A model generated the notes under the pieces. It saw only the letters and a list, made by a program, of their open reading frames with translations, searched no databases and was not told the origin of the DNA. Positions 41,292 through 49,965 of a stretch of 57,068 bases of DNA are shown here, piece by piece. Origin of the DNA: an uncultured Eubacteriales bacterium (lineage in GTDB: Bacteria; Bacillota; Clostridia; Oscillospirales; Oscillospiraceae); assembly GCA_900316745.1 (NCBI GenBank), contig ONEB01000013.1:1-57068 (forward strand), given 5' to 3'. Both the position numbers and the translations under genes were made by a program. Every line of letters begins with the position of its first letter. The stretch's first letter is position 1.

Positions 41292-43727
41292 TCAATCCTC
41301 GATCGTCAGATGATACTGCACGCCGGGCAGATCGCCCAACATGTTGAAGATCACAAAGCCGTTGTGCTCCACACCCGTGATTTCTCCCAATTCCTCGCCG
41401 ACAGGATCCAGCGCCGTCAGCTTCGCCCTCGAAGCCCGGACAGAGATGCTGCCCTCCAGGGTCTCGGCATAGAGCTTTCCGTCCATGCGCACCATGGTAA
41501 ACTGGATGCCGGGCATCAGCTCCGGACCGGGCGCAAAGCTCTGCTCATCCGTACCGGTCTTGCCGATGGCGGTCAGCAAAAAGTCCTTTGCCTCGGAGAG
41601 CGTATCCGCATCCCGGGGCAGCAGCGCCAGCGAGATGCGTTCGTTCGCTGCGCGGACCGTCACCCGGTCGGAGAGAATGGTGCTTTCCTCCGGCGCGCCG
41701 CTGAAATACCCGCAGGCGGCTGTGTTGATCTGGAACCGGGCGTGATCCGGATCGAAGGCGATCTCGTCTGTGTCGGAAACGAGCATTCCGTCGACATAGC
41801 CGCAGTCCTCCGCCAGCAGTCCCCACTGCTTCATGGCCCTGTCCATGAGCGCGGCAAACTGCCGGTAGTCGCCGGACTGCGCAATCTCCGCGATGTTGTC
41901 AAACACCAGTGCCTGCTCGCCCAGATGCACGCCGGGCAGGATCTCTTCGGTGTTTTTCGCCGCGTCCTTCAGGCGGTTTTCGTTGAGATAGCGGCGCTTG
42001 GCGTCCCGGTAGGGCGACCAGGCGTAATAGACCCCGTGCTTCGCATCCCGCAGGTCGCCGCCGTTGAGAAATCCCGCATTGATTGCGACGTCTGCATCGC
42101 CCTCATAGCGCTCGCCGCCGTCCAGAAAAACGTTGCGGAAGGCGCTGATATACGGCAGCGTACACATGGGCATGGCGTGGAAAATGGGCAGGGTCTTCCA
42201 GTCGTTCTGCGTGTAGACCACGTCCACCCGATTATTCGCCGGGCTGATCAGGCCCTTCAGAAACGCGCTCGCCATAAAGCCCCACTGGGAGATCAGCGCC
42301 GGATCGTTGTAGGCGTCAAAAATCGTAAGGACGCCGTCATCCGGCTCGTCCTCCGGGTGCTCTGAGGTGTTGTAGTTATAGAGAATCAGCCCGTCCCAGT
42401 CGTTGAGGCAGGCATAGGCCACGGTGTGGACAAACGCCGTGGAGTGGAAGGGATGCAGAGCGTATTCATTCCACTCCGAGAGCATGAAGGGCTTGCCCTG
42501 CACGATGGCGACGGAGGCGAGGCTCAGGAGCGTCGTGCCCATGGAGCCGATGCCGCGCTGCACGGTAAGAGGGTTCGTGCTGACATACTCCGCCGGGCCG
42601 AAAACCATATAGGTATCATTCTGCACAGGCAGCAGCGGGTGGTTGAAGTAGGTGTTGTTCTCCATGAGATCGCCCACGGTGTGGCCGTAAACGTCGGCCG
42701 CCCCGGCCATGAGGTTGCTGGCAACGATCGGGACCTTGACGCCGAGGGAGATGAGATAATCCTTCATGTCCTGATAAAAGGCGCGGTTCATCCGCTCGCC
42801 GAACTCCATGAAGTCGGCATAGCGGGCCGGCCCCTCCGGTGCGTCCCACGATCCCATAGGCTCATTGACAGACTGATAGAAGCCGCCCTCGATCCCGCGC
42901 ACGGTGCCGCAGGCGGGGTCCTCGTCCTCGCCCAGGGCGCAGACGCCGTTTTCCGTCCAGGCCTTTTTCAGCTCCTCGCGGGTATGATACTTCATCCGCA
43001 GGAAGTCGCCGAAGCGGCGCGAGACCTCGTCCCGATAGGGCTTCATCTCCTCGCCTGCGTCGCCGCCGCTGTTGCCCTTGATGGCAGTCTCCTCGTTGTT
43101 CATCTGCACCGTGATTACCGCAGGATCGTCCTTGAGCGCAAGACCGGTATAGGGGTTCACATGGCAGAGCAGCTCACGGGCATATTCCTTCTGCAGCTCG
43201 ATGAGCCGGGCGTTGTACATGGGATAGCGCTTCATGCAGGAGGCGATTTCCCCGGGGTGCTCCAGACCATCGCCCTTAAGAAAAGCGCGGGCAACGATCA
43301 GGTCGATGTGCAGGTAGATGCCCTTTTCCTTGAGCTTGGCAAAAAGATAGTCAAAGCGATCCCGCCCCTCGGGGTTGAAGACGCGGGTCGTGCCCTGATC
43401 GTAGTCCAGCAGCGGCGCCTCTTTGCAGCTCGACCAGTTCCCGGCGCCTTCGCCGATGGGGGCGTCGGCCGCGTGGAGGCGAATCACGTTCACGCCCATG
43501 CTGGCAAAGCGCTCTGCCAGCTTCTCGGCGTCGGCATGCGTCGGCGTGTTGGAGCGGGCGGCAATGTTAAAGCCCAGAAAGCGGGCCCGCTTGCCGTCCT
43601 CAAAATAGAAGTGACCGTTCTTCACCCGAACGAAGCCGTGGCAGCCCGCAGGCGCGTCCAGCAGGTGGGAGAAGTTCAGCACGCCCCGGTTGGGCTCGAC
43701 AGGTGAAATCCGAATGTTCTGCTTCAT
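41292..43727 (-). CDS. Clan GH-A glycoside hydrolase (GH5-like), specificity unknown
   Basis: An 811-residue cytoplasmic protein with a (beta/alpha)8 glycosidase domain: FLGFNIAARSNTPTHADAEK, MGVNVIRLHAADAPIG, the acid/base glutamate in AVITVQMNNEE and the nucleophile glutamate in PFMLSEWNEY, the clan GH-A arrangement. The last 200 or so residues are beta-rich, probably a sandwich domain. The family within the clan is not clear; it could be a beta-glucan, mannan or glucoside hydrolase. It is first in the operon with the GH94 phosphorylase and is divergent from araC; site B lies 67 bases upstream. Confidence 0.78.
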   Translation of the reverse strand: MKQNIRISPVEPNRGVLNFSHLLDAPAGCHGFVRVKNGHFYFEDGKRARFLGFNIAARSNTPTHADAEKLAERFASMGVNVIRLHAADAPIGEGAGNWSSCKEAPLLDYDQGTTRVFNPEGRDRFDYLFAKLKEKGIYLHIDLIVARAFLKGDGLEHPGEIASCMKRYPMYNARLIELQKEYARELLCHVNPYTGLALKDDPAVITVQMNNEETAIKGNSGGDAGEEMKPYRDEVSRRFGDFLRMKYHTREELKKAWTENGVCALGEDEDPACGTVRGIEGGFYQSVNEPMGSWDAPEGPARYADFMEFGERMNRAFYQDMKDYLISLGVKVPIVASNLMAGAADVYGHTVGDLMENNTYFNHPLLPVQNDTYMVFGPAEYVSTNPLTVQRGIGSMGTTLLSLASVAIVQGKPFMLSEWNEYALHPFHSTAFVHTVAYACLNDWDGLILYNYNTSEHPEDEPDDGVLTIFDAYNDPALISQWGFMASAFLKGLISPANNRVDVVYTQNDWKTLPIFHAMPMCTLPYISAFRNVFLDGGERYEGDADVAINAGFLNGGDLRDAKHGVYYAWSPYRDAKRRYLNENRLKDAAKNTEEILPGVHLGEQALVFDNIAEIAQSGDYRQFAALMDRAMKQWGLLAEDCGYVDGMLVSDTDEIAFDPDHARFQINTAACGYFSGAPEESTILSDRVTVRAANERISLALLPRDADTLSEAKDFLLTAIGKTGTDEQSFAPGPELMPGIQFTMVRMDGKLYAETLEGSISVRASRAKLTALDPVGEELGEITGVEHNGFVIFNMLGDLPGVQYHLTIED

Positions 43728-43767
43728 AATTTGCCTCCTTTGAATGCGTAGTTCTTCTGCTGCGCCT

Positions 43768-43824
43768 ACTGTAGCAAAAAACGCGTTCTCTTGATTGTAA
43801 AATCCCGCCCGAAATTGTAAATTC
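43768..43824 (-). promoter_or_regulatory. AraC-type operator site B and promoter (GH-A/GH94 operon)
   Basis: The direct repeat ATTGTAAAATC / AATTGTAAATTC (43794-43824) is followed on the minus strand after exactly 20 bases by TACAGT (43768-43773). The site also abuts the araC promoter on the other strand. Confidence 0.82.
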
Positions 43825-43828
43825 TTGC

Positions 43829-43857
43829 TTGTCCTTTTTTCGTTCTCGTTTTATACT
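43829..43857 (+). promoter_or_regulatory. araC promoter
   Basis: TTGTCC (43829-43834), 17-base spacer, TATACT (43852-43857), beginning five bases beyond operator site B, so the regulator can control its own gene. Confidence 0.65.
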
Positions 43858-43882
43858 GGTTTCGGGAAGGAAGTGCAGGTGC

Positions 43883-45070
43883 ATGGACTATATCTCATTT
43901 TGCCGTCAATTCTACGCAACCACCGGGATCCCCGCCGTGCTGTATCAGGACGGACACATCGCCTATTCCTCCATGGCGGAGCTGCTGGGCATACAACCGC
44001 CGGATGACTGGCCTGTTTACGAGCCGGATCGCAATCCGGAATTCAGCGCCATCAACCCTGATCTGGAGTATGGGCATCTGCGCCTCGAGAGAAGCGGCTG
44101 CGACCTGTTTCTGGGGCCGATCTTCACCGCGCCCATCAGCGAAAAGCTGATCCGGGAGTATTTTGAAGAAACAAAAACGCCTCCCGCGTATCGGGAGGCT
44201 GTGGCAGAGCTTCTGTATGGGATTCCGATCAACAGTCACGCACGCTTTGTCCGGCTGCTTCATCTGCTGCATCTGGTATTCAACGGCAAGGAAGCAAAGG
44301 TGGAGGATTTCTACGCGGAGGATGCGCAGAGAGAGGCGAACCGCGGCGGACGTCTGACGGAGGCCTCAATTGACACCAAGGAAAACGAAAGCTATCGGAG
44401 CTCTTACGATTTTGAGCGGGAGCTGTATCACCACATCCAGCAAGGCGACACGGCGCGTTTGAAGCGCTTTTTAGAGGAGACGAGGGAGTTTCCGGCCGAA
44501 GGAAAGCTGGCACACACGCCGCTGCGTCATGCCAAAAACCTCCTGATCGGTCTGGCCTCCAAAATCTGCGTGCTCGCCGCAATTCCCGGCGGGATCGACG
44601 CGGAGCGCGCCTATCAGCTCAGCGATCTCTACACGCTGGAATGTGAGCAGATGCAGACCATTGAGGACGTGCACCGGCTGCAATATGTGATGCTGATGGA
44701 CTTCTGCCAGCGCTGCGGCATGGCCAAGCTGCCCGAAGGCGTCTCAAGCGAGATATACCGCTGCATGACCTTTATCCAGAGCCACACCAACGGCGCCATC
44801 GGGCTGGACGATGTGGCGGCGGAAATCGGCCGCAGCAGCTCCTATCTGATGCGCCGCTTCAAGGCTGAACTGGGGATGAGCGTGGGCGAATACATCACCA
44901 AATGCAAGCTTCGGGAGGCCTGCGATCTGCTGACCTATGGCGACCGAAGTCTTGCAGAGATCAGCGCCTACCTCGGCTATTCCAGTCAGTCCTATTTCCA
45001 GAATGTGTTCAAAAAACAATATGGCATGACACCGATGCAATATCGAAAGCAGCACCGAAAAGCGCTGTAA
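43883..45070 (+). CDS. AraC-family regulator of the beta-glucoside locus
   Basis: A 395-residue regulator. The C-terminal 100 residues are a standard AraC double helix-turn-helix: IGLDDVAAEIGRSSSYLMRR and SLAEISAYLGYSSQSYFQNV, ending FKKQYGMTPMQYRK. The long N-terminal part (about 290 residues) has no recognised sugar-binding fold but resembles those of other Clostridia carbohydrate regulators. Direct-repeat sites upstream of the GPH symporter, GH-A/GH94 and GH1 genes, each exactly 20 bases from a weak -10, suggest it activates all three. The ATG at 43883 follows a GGAAGG/AGGTG region. Confidence 0.92.
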   Translation: MDYISFCRQFYATTGIPAVLYQDGHIAYSSMAELLGIQPPDDWPVYEPDRNPEFSAINPDLEYGHLRLERSGCDLFLGPIFTAPISEKLIREYFEETKTPPAYREAVAELLYGIPINSHARFVRLLHLLHLVFNGKEAKVEDFYAEDAQREANRGGRLTEASIDTKENESYRSSYDFERELYHHIQQGDTARLKRFLEETREFPAEGKLAHTPLRHAKNLLIGLASKICVLAAIPGGIDAERAYQLSDLYTLECEQMQTIEDVHRLQYVMLMDFCQRCGMAKLPEGVSSEIYRCMTFIQSHTNGAIGLDDVAAEIGRSSSYLMRRFKAELGMSVGEYITKCKLREACDLLTYGDRSLAEISAYLGYSSQSYFQNVFKKQYGMTPMQYRKQHRKAL

Positions 45071-45078
45071 GCACAGCA

Positions 45079-45115
45079 AGCGGAGGAGCTCCCCGAGACG
45101 GGATGCTCCTCCGCT
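45079..45115. terminator. Bidirectional terminator between araC and the GH1 gene
   Basis: AGCGGAGGAGC (45079-45089) pairs perfectly with GCTCCTCCGCT (45105-45115) between two convergent genes. Confidence 0.8.
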
Positions 45116-45118
45116 GTA

Positions 45119-46450
45119 TTACAGGCCTTCGCCATTTGTCTGAATCACATCGGCATACCAGAGCGCAGAATCCTTCAATCGCCGCTCCTGCGTCAGGAAA
45201 TCCACATAGATCAGCCCGAAGCGCTTGTCAAAGCCGTGCGCCCACTCCAGATTGTCCATAATCGACCAGACCATGTAGCCTCTGACCGGATACCCTTCCT
45301 CTGCCGCCCGCTTCAGGCCGTGCAGATACCACTTCATGAATTGGATGCGCTGCGGATCGTGGACGCAGCCGTCGTCCATTTTGAAGTCGATGATCGCGAC
45401 GCCGTTTTCTGTAATGATCACGGGAAGCTGATATCGCTCACAGATAAACCGCACGCCCCAATAGAGCGCATCCGGCGTGACTGCCCAGCCCATATTCGTG
45501 CGGGGCATTCCCGGCCAGGGCTTCTCCGGTTTGCCGTCAGGGCCGTCATTGTAATTGTTCGCCAGATAACAGTTCCAACCGAGAAAATCCAGCGGCTGGT
45601 GAATGCAGTCCATATCGCCGTCGCTCAGGATTGCTCTCAGTCTCGGATGCGCCTCGCCCCGCAGGATGGGATCGAGCCACCAGTTGAGGTAATAGTGGTT
45701 GAGCCGTCCGGCAAAGGTTCTCTCCCGCGCCTTCTGAATGTCGGCCTCATCCTCCGACTCCGGCAGAAACAGGGTGCTGTCCGTGGCAATACCGATCTGG
45801 GGAGGCAGCTTGGCGTTTTCCCGAATCACCCGAGACGCCTTCCCGTGCGCCAGCAGCAGATTCTTTGACAGGCGCAGAACCTTCTCCGCCTCTGCTTCGC
45901 TGCCGGCCGGGACACGCTCAAAGGGCGCATGCGTTCCGTGCAGGTAGCCCTCTCCGATGAAGGACGTACCCTCGTTAAAGGTCATCCAGTACGAAACCCG
46001 ATCCGACAGCGCTTCCACCACAACCCGGGCATACGCTGCGAAATCATCGCTGATCGTCTCTGAGAGCCAACCGCCCTTTTCGTGCGCCCAGAGCGGCAGA
46101 TCCCAATGGTATAGAGTAACGAGCGGCGTAATGCCCGCATCCAGCAGAGCCTGAACCAGCTCCTGATAGAACTGCAGCCCCTTCTCGTTGACCTTGCCTT
46201 CCGCGGGAATCACGCGCGGCCAGCTGATGGAAAAGCGATAGGCCTTCAGCCCGATCCGCTTCATCAGCGCGACGTCCTCCCGGAATCGATGATAGTGGTC
46301 GCAGGCGGTCCTGCCGCTGTCCCCATGTACGATGTGCCCGTCGGACAGCGCGTCCCAGATGCTTGGGCCCTTGCCATCCTCATTCCAGGCGCCCTCAATC
46401 TGATACGCTGCGCTGGCCGCACCCCAAAGAAAATCGGTTGAAAAACTCAT
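45119..46450 (-). CDS. GH1 beta-glucosidase
   Basis: A 443-residue glycoside hydrolase family 1 enzyme. It has FLWGAASAAYQIEGAWNEDG at the start, SISWPRVIPAEGKVNEKGLQ, the acid/base glutamate in YWMTFNEG (usually NEP) and the nucleophile in PVIITENG. Residue features for non-phosphorylated versus 6-phospho sugars cannot be settled by eye; the symporter rather than a PTS in the locus favours free beta-glucosides. The ATG at 46448-46450 follows AGGAGG. Its promoter region contains site C, so it is a third unit of the AraC regulon. Confidence 0.93.
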   Translation of the reverse strand: MSFSTDFLWGAASAAYQIEGAWNEDGKGPSIWDALSDGHIVHGDSGRTACDHYHRFREDVALMKRIGLKAYRFSISWPRVIPAEGKVNEKGLQFYQELVQALLDAGITPLVTLYHWDLPLWAHEKGGWLSETISDDFAAYARVVVEALSDRVSYWMTFNEGTSFIGEGYLHGTHAPFERVPAGSEAEAEKVLRLSKNLLLAHGKASRVIRENAKLPPQIGIATDSTLFLPESEDEADIQKARERTFAGRLNHYYLNWWLDPILRGEAHPRLRAILSDGDMDCIHQPLDFLGWNCYLANNYNDGPDGKPEKPWPGMPRTNMGWAVTPDALYWGVRFICERYQLPVIITENGVAIIDFKMDDGCVHDPQRIQFMKWYLHGLKRAAEEGYPVRGYMVWSIMDNLEWAHGFDKRFGLIYVDFLTQERRLKDSALWYADVIQTNGEGL

Positions 46451-46487
46451 TTTTACTTCCTCCTGACGGTGCCTCTTGCTGCTGCTC

Positions 46488-46545
46488 AGCATACGCTTCG
46501 AGCGGTCGTCTGTATTGCAAAATCCGGTTTGAAATTGTAATTTTC
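46488..46545 (-). promoter_or_regulatory. AraC-type operator site C and promoter (GH1)
   Basis: ATTGCAAAATC / AATTGTAATTTTC (46514-46545) is followed on the minus strand after exactly 20 bases by TATGCT (46488-46493), as at sites A and B. Confidence 0.8.
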
Positions 46546-46594
46546 TGCTCTTCGCCTCACATCACGAAGGTTCCGATTTTAAATCTTTTCCGGC

Positions 46595-46775
46595 CTTCCC
46601 AGAGCTGAACAAGTATTCGTTTGACGAGCAGAGCGATGAATAACACCAAATTAACACCAAGAATACAGTTTCTGGAAATGAACAGATAAAGAAAAAGTCC
46701 TGAAATCGTTGAGATTTCAGGACTTTTTGTGGTACGAGTGTAGATAACGGATTTGATTGATTGGCAGCGAACAGG
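46595..46775 (+). repeat. Dispersed repeat copy 3
   Basis: The longest match to copies 1 and 2: an XRE tail (FPELNKYSFDEQSDE, stop), TAACACCAAATTAACACC, the terminator AGTCCTGAAATC/GATTTCAGGACT with T5, TGTGGTACGAGTGTAGATAA and GAACAGG. It is followed by IS200-type and integrase remnants, showing a mobile-element origin. Together they fill the gene-free interval 46,550-47,250. Confidence 0.78.
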
Positions 46776-46806
46776 TATCATTGGTTGCCTTAAACATTGT
46801 TACGAT

Positions 46807-46971
46807 CTATAAGCCATAAGTATAGTACCCTTTCAGAAACCCCATGAAACTGGAAACCGACAGTTTTGGAGGAATCTCCACTAGCATGTGGAGGTGGTCT
46901 GGACACACTTCTGCCTCCGCAATCTTCACACCCTTCCACTCGCACAGTTCTCTAAGAATTTTCCCTATCAT
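46807..46971 (-). pseudogene. IS200/IS605-type transposase (TnpA) fragment
   Basis: A 54-residue frame with EVCPDHLHMLVEIPPK, containing the HUH motif (HLH) of Y1 transposases, preceded by IGKILRELCEWKGV and followed by SVSSFMGFLKGYY. The N-terminal part and the catalytic tyrosine region are missing, so this is an inactive remnant. Confidence 0.75.
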
Positions 46972-46976
46972 GCATC

Positions 46977-47082
46977 AGCGGCTTTTACCTTAGATGTATA
47001 TGGCCACGTCAATGACAGGATGCAAAGAGAAAGCTCGGATCGTATGGAGCAATATATAAAGAGCCTGGCAGCAAACGGATAA
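46977..47082 (+). pseudogene. Tyrosine recombinase C-terminal fragment
   Basis: The frame encodes AAFTLDVYGHVNDRMQRE and about 18 further residues, matching the end of phage/conjugative-element integrases; the segment LDVYGHV contains the catalytic tyrosine. Only about 35 residues remain and they join directly to the IS200-type fragment. It marks an old integration site. Confidence 0.7.
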
Positions 47083-47208
47083 ATCACTCTAATATAATTC
47101 CACAGATTCCAATGACTCCATAGGTTTGGGGCTATCTTGGGGTGGAAAACAACTTTTCGCAAAGAACGAGAAACAATCAAGAAGCCTGCAAAGCATTGAT
47201 ATTACAAC

Positions 47209-47247
47209 AAAAATCGCCTGTCTTTCCGAAGAAAAACAGACGATTTT
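47209..47247 (-). terminator. Terminator of the thiamine salvage operon
   Basis: AAAATCG-C-CTGT pairs with ACAG-A-CGATTTT (one mismatch), followed by five U on the minus strand. A nearly identical hairpin (CGCCTGTCT, CCGAAGAAAAACAGACG) lies at 51,704. Confidence 0.8.
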
Positions 47248-47251
47248 GCGC

Positions 47252-48412
47252 TCACGCTTTCTTTGGCGCGAAGGCATTCACAGCCCAGCAAAGAAGCGCG
47301 GTGATGACCATGTCCGGCAGGGTGTTGCCCACCGGGAGATCCACCCGCATCAGCAGCCGGTAGAGCACGAAGCCGATCACCCAGAGGATCAGATTACGCA
47401 GGCTCACGACCTTCTCCGTGTCGTCCCGGTGCAGGAAGAAGAAGTCCGCAATCTGGATGGCCACCATGGGCGCGAAGACCGAGCCGATCAGATAGAGGAA
47501 GTCCGTGATGTCGTCCATGGGGAAGACGATGGCCCCGACGGTGCCCAGAACCGCAGCCGCCACGGCGATCCACTTGCCGGAGGCCTTCGGGAACACCGTC
47601 TCGGCAGAAATGCCCGCGCTGTAGGCGTCCAGGAACGTGGTCGTGACCGTGGAAAAGACGATGATCAGAAGTCCCGCGACACCGAGGCCTGCCCGCACCA
47701 TCACCAGAGCGATATCATATTCGCCGGTGAAGATCGCCGCGCCCATGCCGATCAGATACATCCAGCAGCTCACGAGGCCGTAGACCACAGCGCTCACGGC
47801 GGCGGCCTTTTTCGGCTCCTTCGCCTCTCTGGTATAATCGCTGATCAGCGGCAGCCAGCTCAGTGGCATGGCCACCGAGAGCTCCACCGCCGCGCCGAAG
47901 CTCATGCTCTCTCCGGAGGGCACTGCGCCGCCGCGGAACACCACCACGCTCAGCACGATGGTCAGCAGAAACAGCGCCGCCATGCTCACGGTGTTCACCT
48001 TGCCGAGGTTCTGAATGCCGATCAGGATCCAGAGGATAATCAGCGCCCCGATCACCAGGCACCAGACCCAGCGGCCCACACCGAAGATGGTGTCGGCGGC
48101 CAGAGCCCCGTCGTAGATCATAATGCCCGTCCAGCCCACCAGCTGGAGAATGTTCAGCACCGCGAAGAGCAGCGCGCCCTTCTGGCCGAAAGAGAGCTTC
48201 GCGGTTTCCATGGCGCTGCGCCGAAGGACGCCGCCCATATGGCCCGCCAGATACAGCAGCACGCAGCCGATCAGATGTCCCAGCAGGATCGCCGCGACGC
48301 CCTTTCCGAAGCCCAGCGGCGCCAGATAGGTGCCTGTGACGATCTCCGCGATGGAGACGCCGGCGCCGAACCAGATCAAGCCGTTTTCAAACAAAGAGGT
48401 GCGTTTTTCCAT
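47252..48412 (-). CDS. cytX: CytX-type hydroxymethylpyrimidine transporter
   Basis: A 386-residue membrane protein of the nucleobase:cation symporter-1 family (CytX), with about twelve hydrophobic segments and the N-terminal FENGLIWFGAGVSIAEIVTG. Family members in thiamine operons import HMP, the pyrimidine precursor. The ATG at 48410-48412 begins one base after the thiD stop; the in-frame extension lies inside thiD and is rejected. Being last in a TPP-riboswitch operon together with ThiD supports HMP as substrate. Confidence 0.9.
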   Translation of the reverse strand: MEKRTSLFENGLIWFGAGVSIAEIVTGTYLAPLGFGKGVAAILLGHLIGCVLLYLAGHMGGVLRRSAMETAKLSFGQKGALLFAVLNILQLVGWTGIMIYDGALAADTIFGVGRWVWCLVIGALIILWILIGIQNLGKVNTVSMAALFLLTIVLSVVVFRGGAVPSGESMSFGAAVELSVAMPLSWLPLISDYTREAKEPKKAAAVSAVVYGLVSCWMYLIGMGAAIFTGEYDIALVMVRAGLGVAGLLIIVFSTVTTTFLDAYSAGISAETVFPKASGKWIAVAAAVLGTVGAIVFPMDDITDFLYLIGSVFAPMVAIQIADFFFLHRDDTEKVVSLRNLILWVIGFVLYRLLMRVDLPVGNTLPDMVITALLCWAVNAFAPKKA

Positions 48413-48413
48413 G

Positions 48414-49220
48414 TCACTGCGCCTCCTTTGCAAACTCGCCCCGGAGGTCGAAGGCATGGTTCATGGGGCCGCTTCCCTGCCCCAGATCCAGCATGGCGGC
48501 CAGCGCGCCGGAGATGTATTCCTTACTGCGGCGCACAGCGTCCGGCAGTTCGAAGCCCTTTGCCAGATTGGCCGCAATGGCGCTGGAGAGGGTGCATCCG
48601 GTGCCGTGGGTATTGGGATTATCGATGCGGCGGCCCTCAAACCAGGTGAAGGTCTCGCCGTCGTAGAGCAGGTCGTTGGCGTCGTTGACCCGGTGGCCGC
48701 CCTTCAGCAGCACGGCGCAGCCGTAGGCGTCGTGGATCTGCTTTGCCGCGGCGCGCATCTCCTCCGCGTTGGTGATCGACATATCCGCGAGGATCTCCGC
48801 CTCCGGGATGTTCGGCGTCACCACGTCGGCCAGGGGCAGCAGCTCGGTTTTCAGCGTCTGCAGCGCCTCCTCCTGCAGCAGACGCGCGCCGCTGGTGGCT
48901 ACCATGACGGGGTCCACCACGATGTTCTTCGCCTCGTACTGCCGGAGCTTTTGCGCAATGACTCGGATCAAAGCCGACGACGATACCATCCCGGTTTTGA
49001 CCGCGTCGGGACGGATGTCCTCAAACACCGCGTCCAGCTCGTCTGCCAGAAACGCCGGGGTGGCCTCCATGACGCTGCGAACGCCTGTGGTGTTCTGCGC
49101 GGTGAGCGCGGTGACCGCGCTCATGGCGAACACGCCGTTCATGGTCATGGTTTTCAGGTCGGCCTGAATCCCGGCGCCTCCGCTGGAATCGCTTCCAGCG
49201 ATGGATAATGCTGTTCTCAT
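48414..49220 (-). CDS. thiD: Hydroxymethylpyrimidine/phosphomethylpyrimidine kinase
   Basis: A 268-residue ThiD of the ribokinase fold: ALSIAGSDSSGGAGIQADLK at the start, VVDPVMVATSGARLL, LLKGGHRVNDANDLLYD, and the anion-hole segment HGTGCTLSSAIAANL. It phosphorylates HMP twice to HMP-PP, one of the two substrates of ThiE. The start at 49218-49220 follows AAAGGAG. A 103-base spacer containing a small GC-rich hairpin separates it from thiE. Confidence 0.95.
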   Translation of the reverse strand: MRTALSIAGSDSSGGAGIQADLKTMTMNGVFAMSAVTALTAQNTTGVRSVMEATPAFLADELDAVFEDIRPDAVKTGMVSSSALIRVIAQKLRQYEAKNIVVDPVMVATSGARLLQEEALQTLKTELLPLADVVTPNIPEAEILADMSITNAEEMRAAAKQIHDAYGCAVLLKGGHRVNDANDLLYDGETFTWFEGRRIDNPNTHGTGCTLSSAIAANLAKGFELPDAVRRSKEYISGALAAMLDLGQGSGPMNHAFDLRGEFAKEAQ

Positions 49221-49323
49221 GCTGTTTTCTCCTTTCCTGAGACGCATTAACTTTTGTTACGCGACAGAAGGTGGTGCCCCCGATCTGCCGCGGAATCGCC
49301 GCATTTAATACGCGGCGGTTGAT

Positions 49324-49965
49324 TCAGTTTTCAGGGAACATCCAGCGCGTCCGCAGCTGTCTGCAGCGCTGCTCGATGTCCGGGGCGGAGAAAATCGCGC
49401 TCACCAGCGCCACGCCGTCGAGCCCCAGTCCCTCAAGCGTGTCCAGATTCCCCGGGGTGATGCCGCCGATGCCGGTGACGGGGATGTCCACCGCCGCGGT
49501 GATGGCGCGGGCCATCTCATGGGTGATGGGCAGGGCGTCCTTTTTCGTGTCCGTGACGAAAAACGCCCCGGTGCCCAGATAGTCCGCCCCCATCTCCTGG
49601 GCCAGCAGGGCCTGCTCCACGGTCTTGGCCGTGACGCCGATAATCTTATCGGGTCCCAGAAGGGCGCGGACGTCCTTCGCCTGCATGTCGCTCTGCCCCA
49701 CGTGGACGCCGTCGGCGTCAGAGAGGCGGGCGATCTCCACATTGTCGTTGATGATCAGCGGCACGCCATAGCGTTGGCAGAGGGTTTTCAGTTCCTTCGC
49801 CTCCGCGAGAAAGGCGTCGAAATCCAGATGCTTTTCCCGCAGCTGCACGCAGGTGACGCCGCCCCGCAGAGCGCACTCCACCTGCTCATAGAGGGTCTGC
49901 TCCCCCACCCAGGCGCGATCCGTGACGGCATACAGCCGCATCCACTCCGGTTTGCAATTGCTCAT
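49324..49965 (-). CDS. thiE: Thiamine-phosphate synthase
   Basis: A 213-residue TIM-barrel ThiE, joining HMP-PP and thiazole phosphate to thiamine phosphate. Motifs: LRGGVTCVQLREKHLDF, PLIINDNVEIARLSDADGVH, GVTAKTVEQAL, LGTGAFFVTDTKKDA and GIGGITPGNL. The start overlaps the thiM stop (ATGA) and has AGGA just upstream; a start five codons earlier inside thiM is possible. Confidence 0.95.
   Translation of the reverse strand: MSNCKPEWMRLYAVTDRAWVGEQTLYEQVECALRGGVTCVQLREKHLDFDAFLAEAKELKTLCQRYGVPLIINDNVEIARLSDADGVHVGQSDMQAKDVRALLGPDKIIGVTAKTVEQALLAQEMGADYLGTGAFFVTDTKKDALPITHEMARAITAAVDIPVTGIGGITPGNLDTLEGLGLDGVALVSAIFSAPDIEQRCRQLRTRWMFPEN

Noticed and set aside
47126-48649. 507-codon plus-strand frame opposite cytX
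   Set aside because: Antisense frame rich in His, Gln and Asp, crossing a terminator and the cytX-thiD junction.
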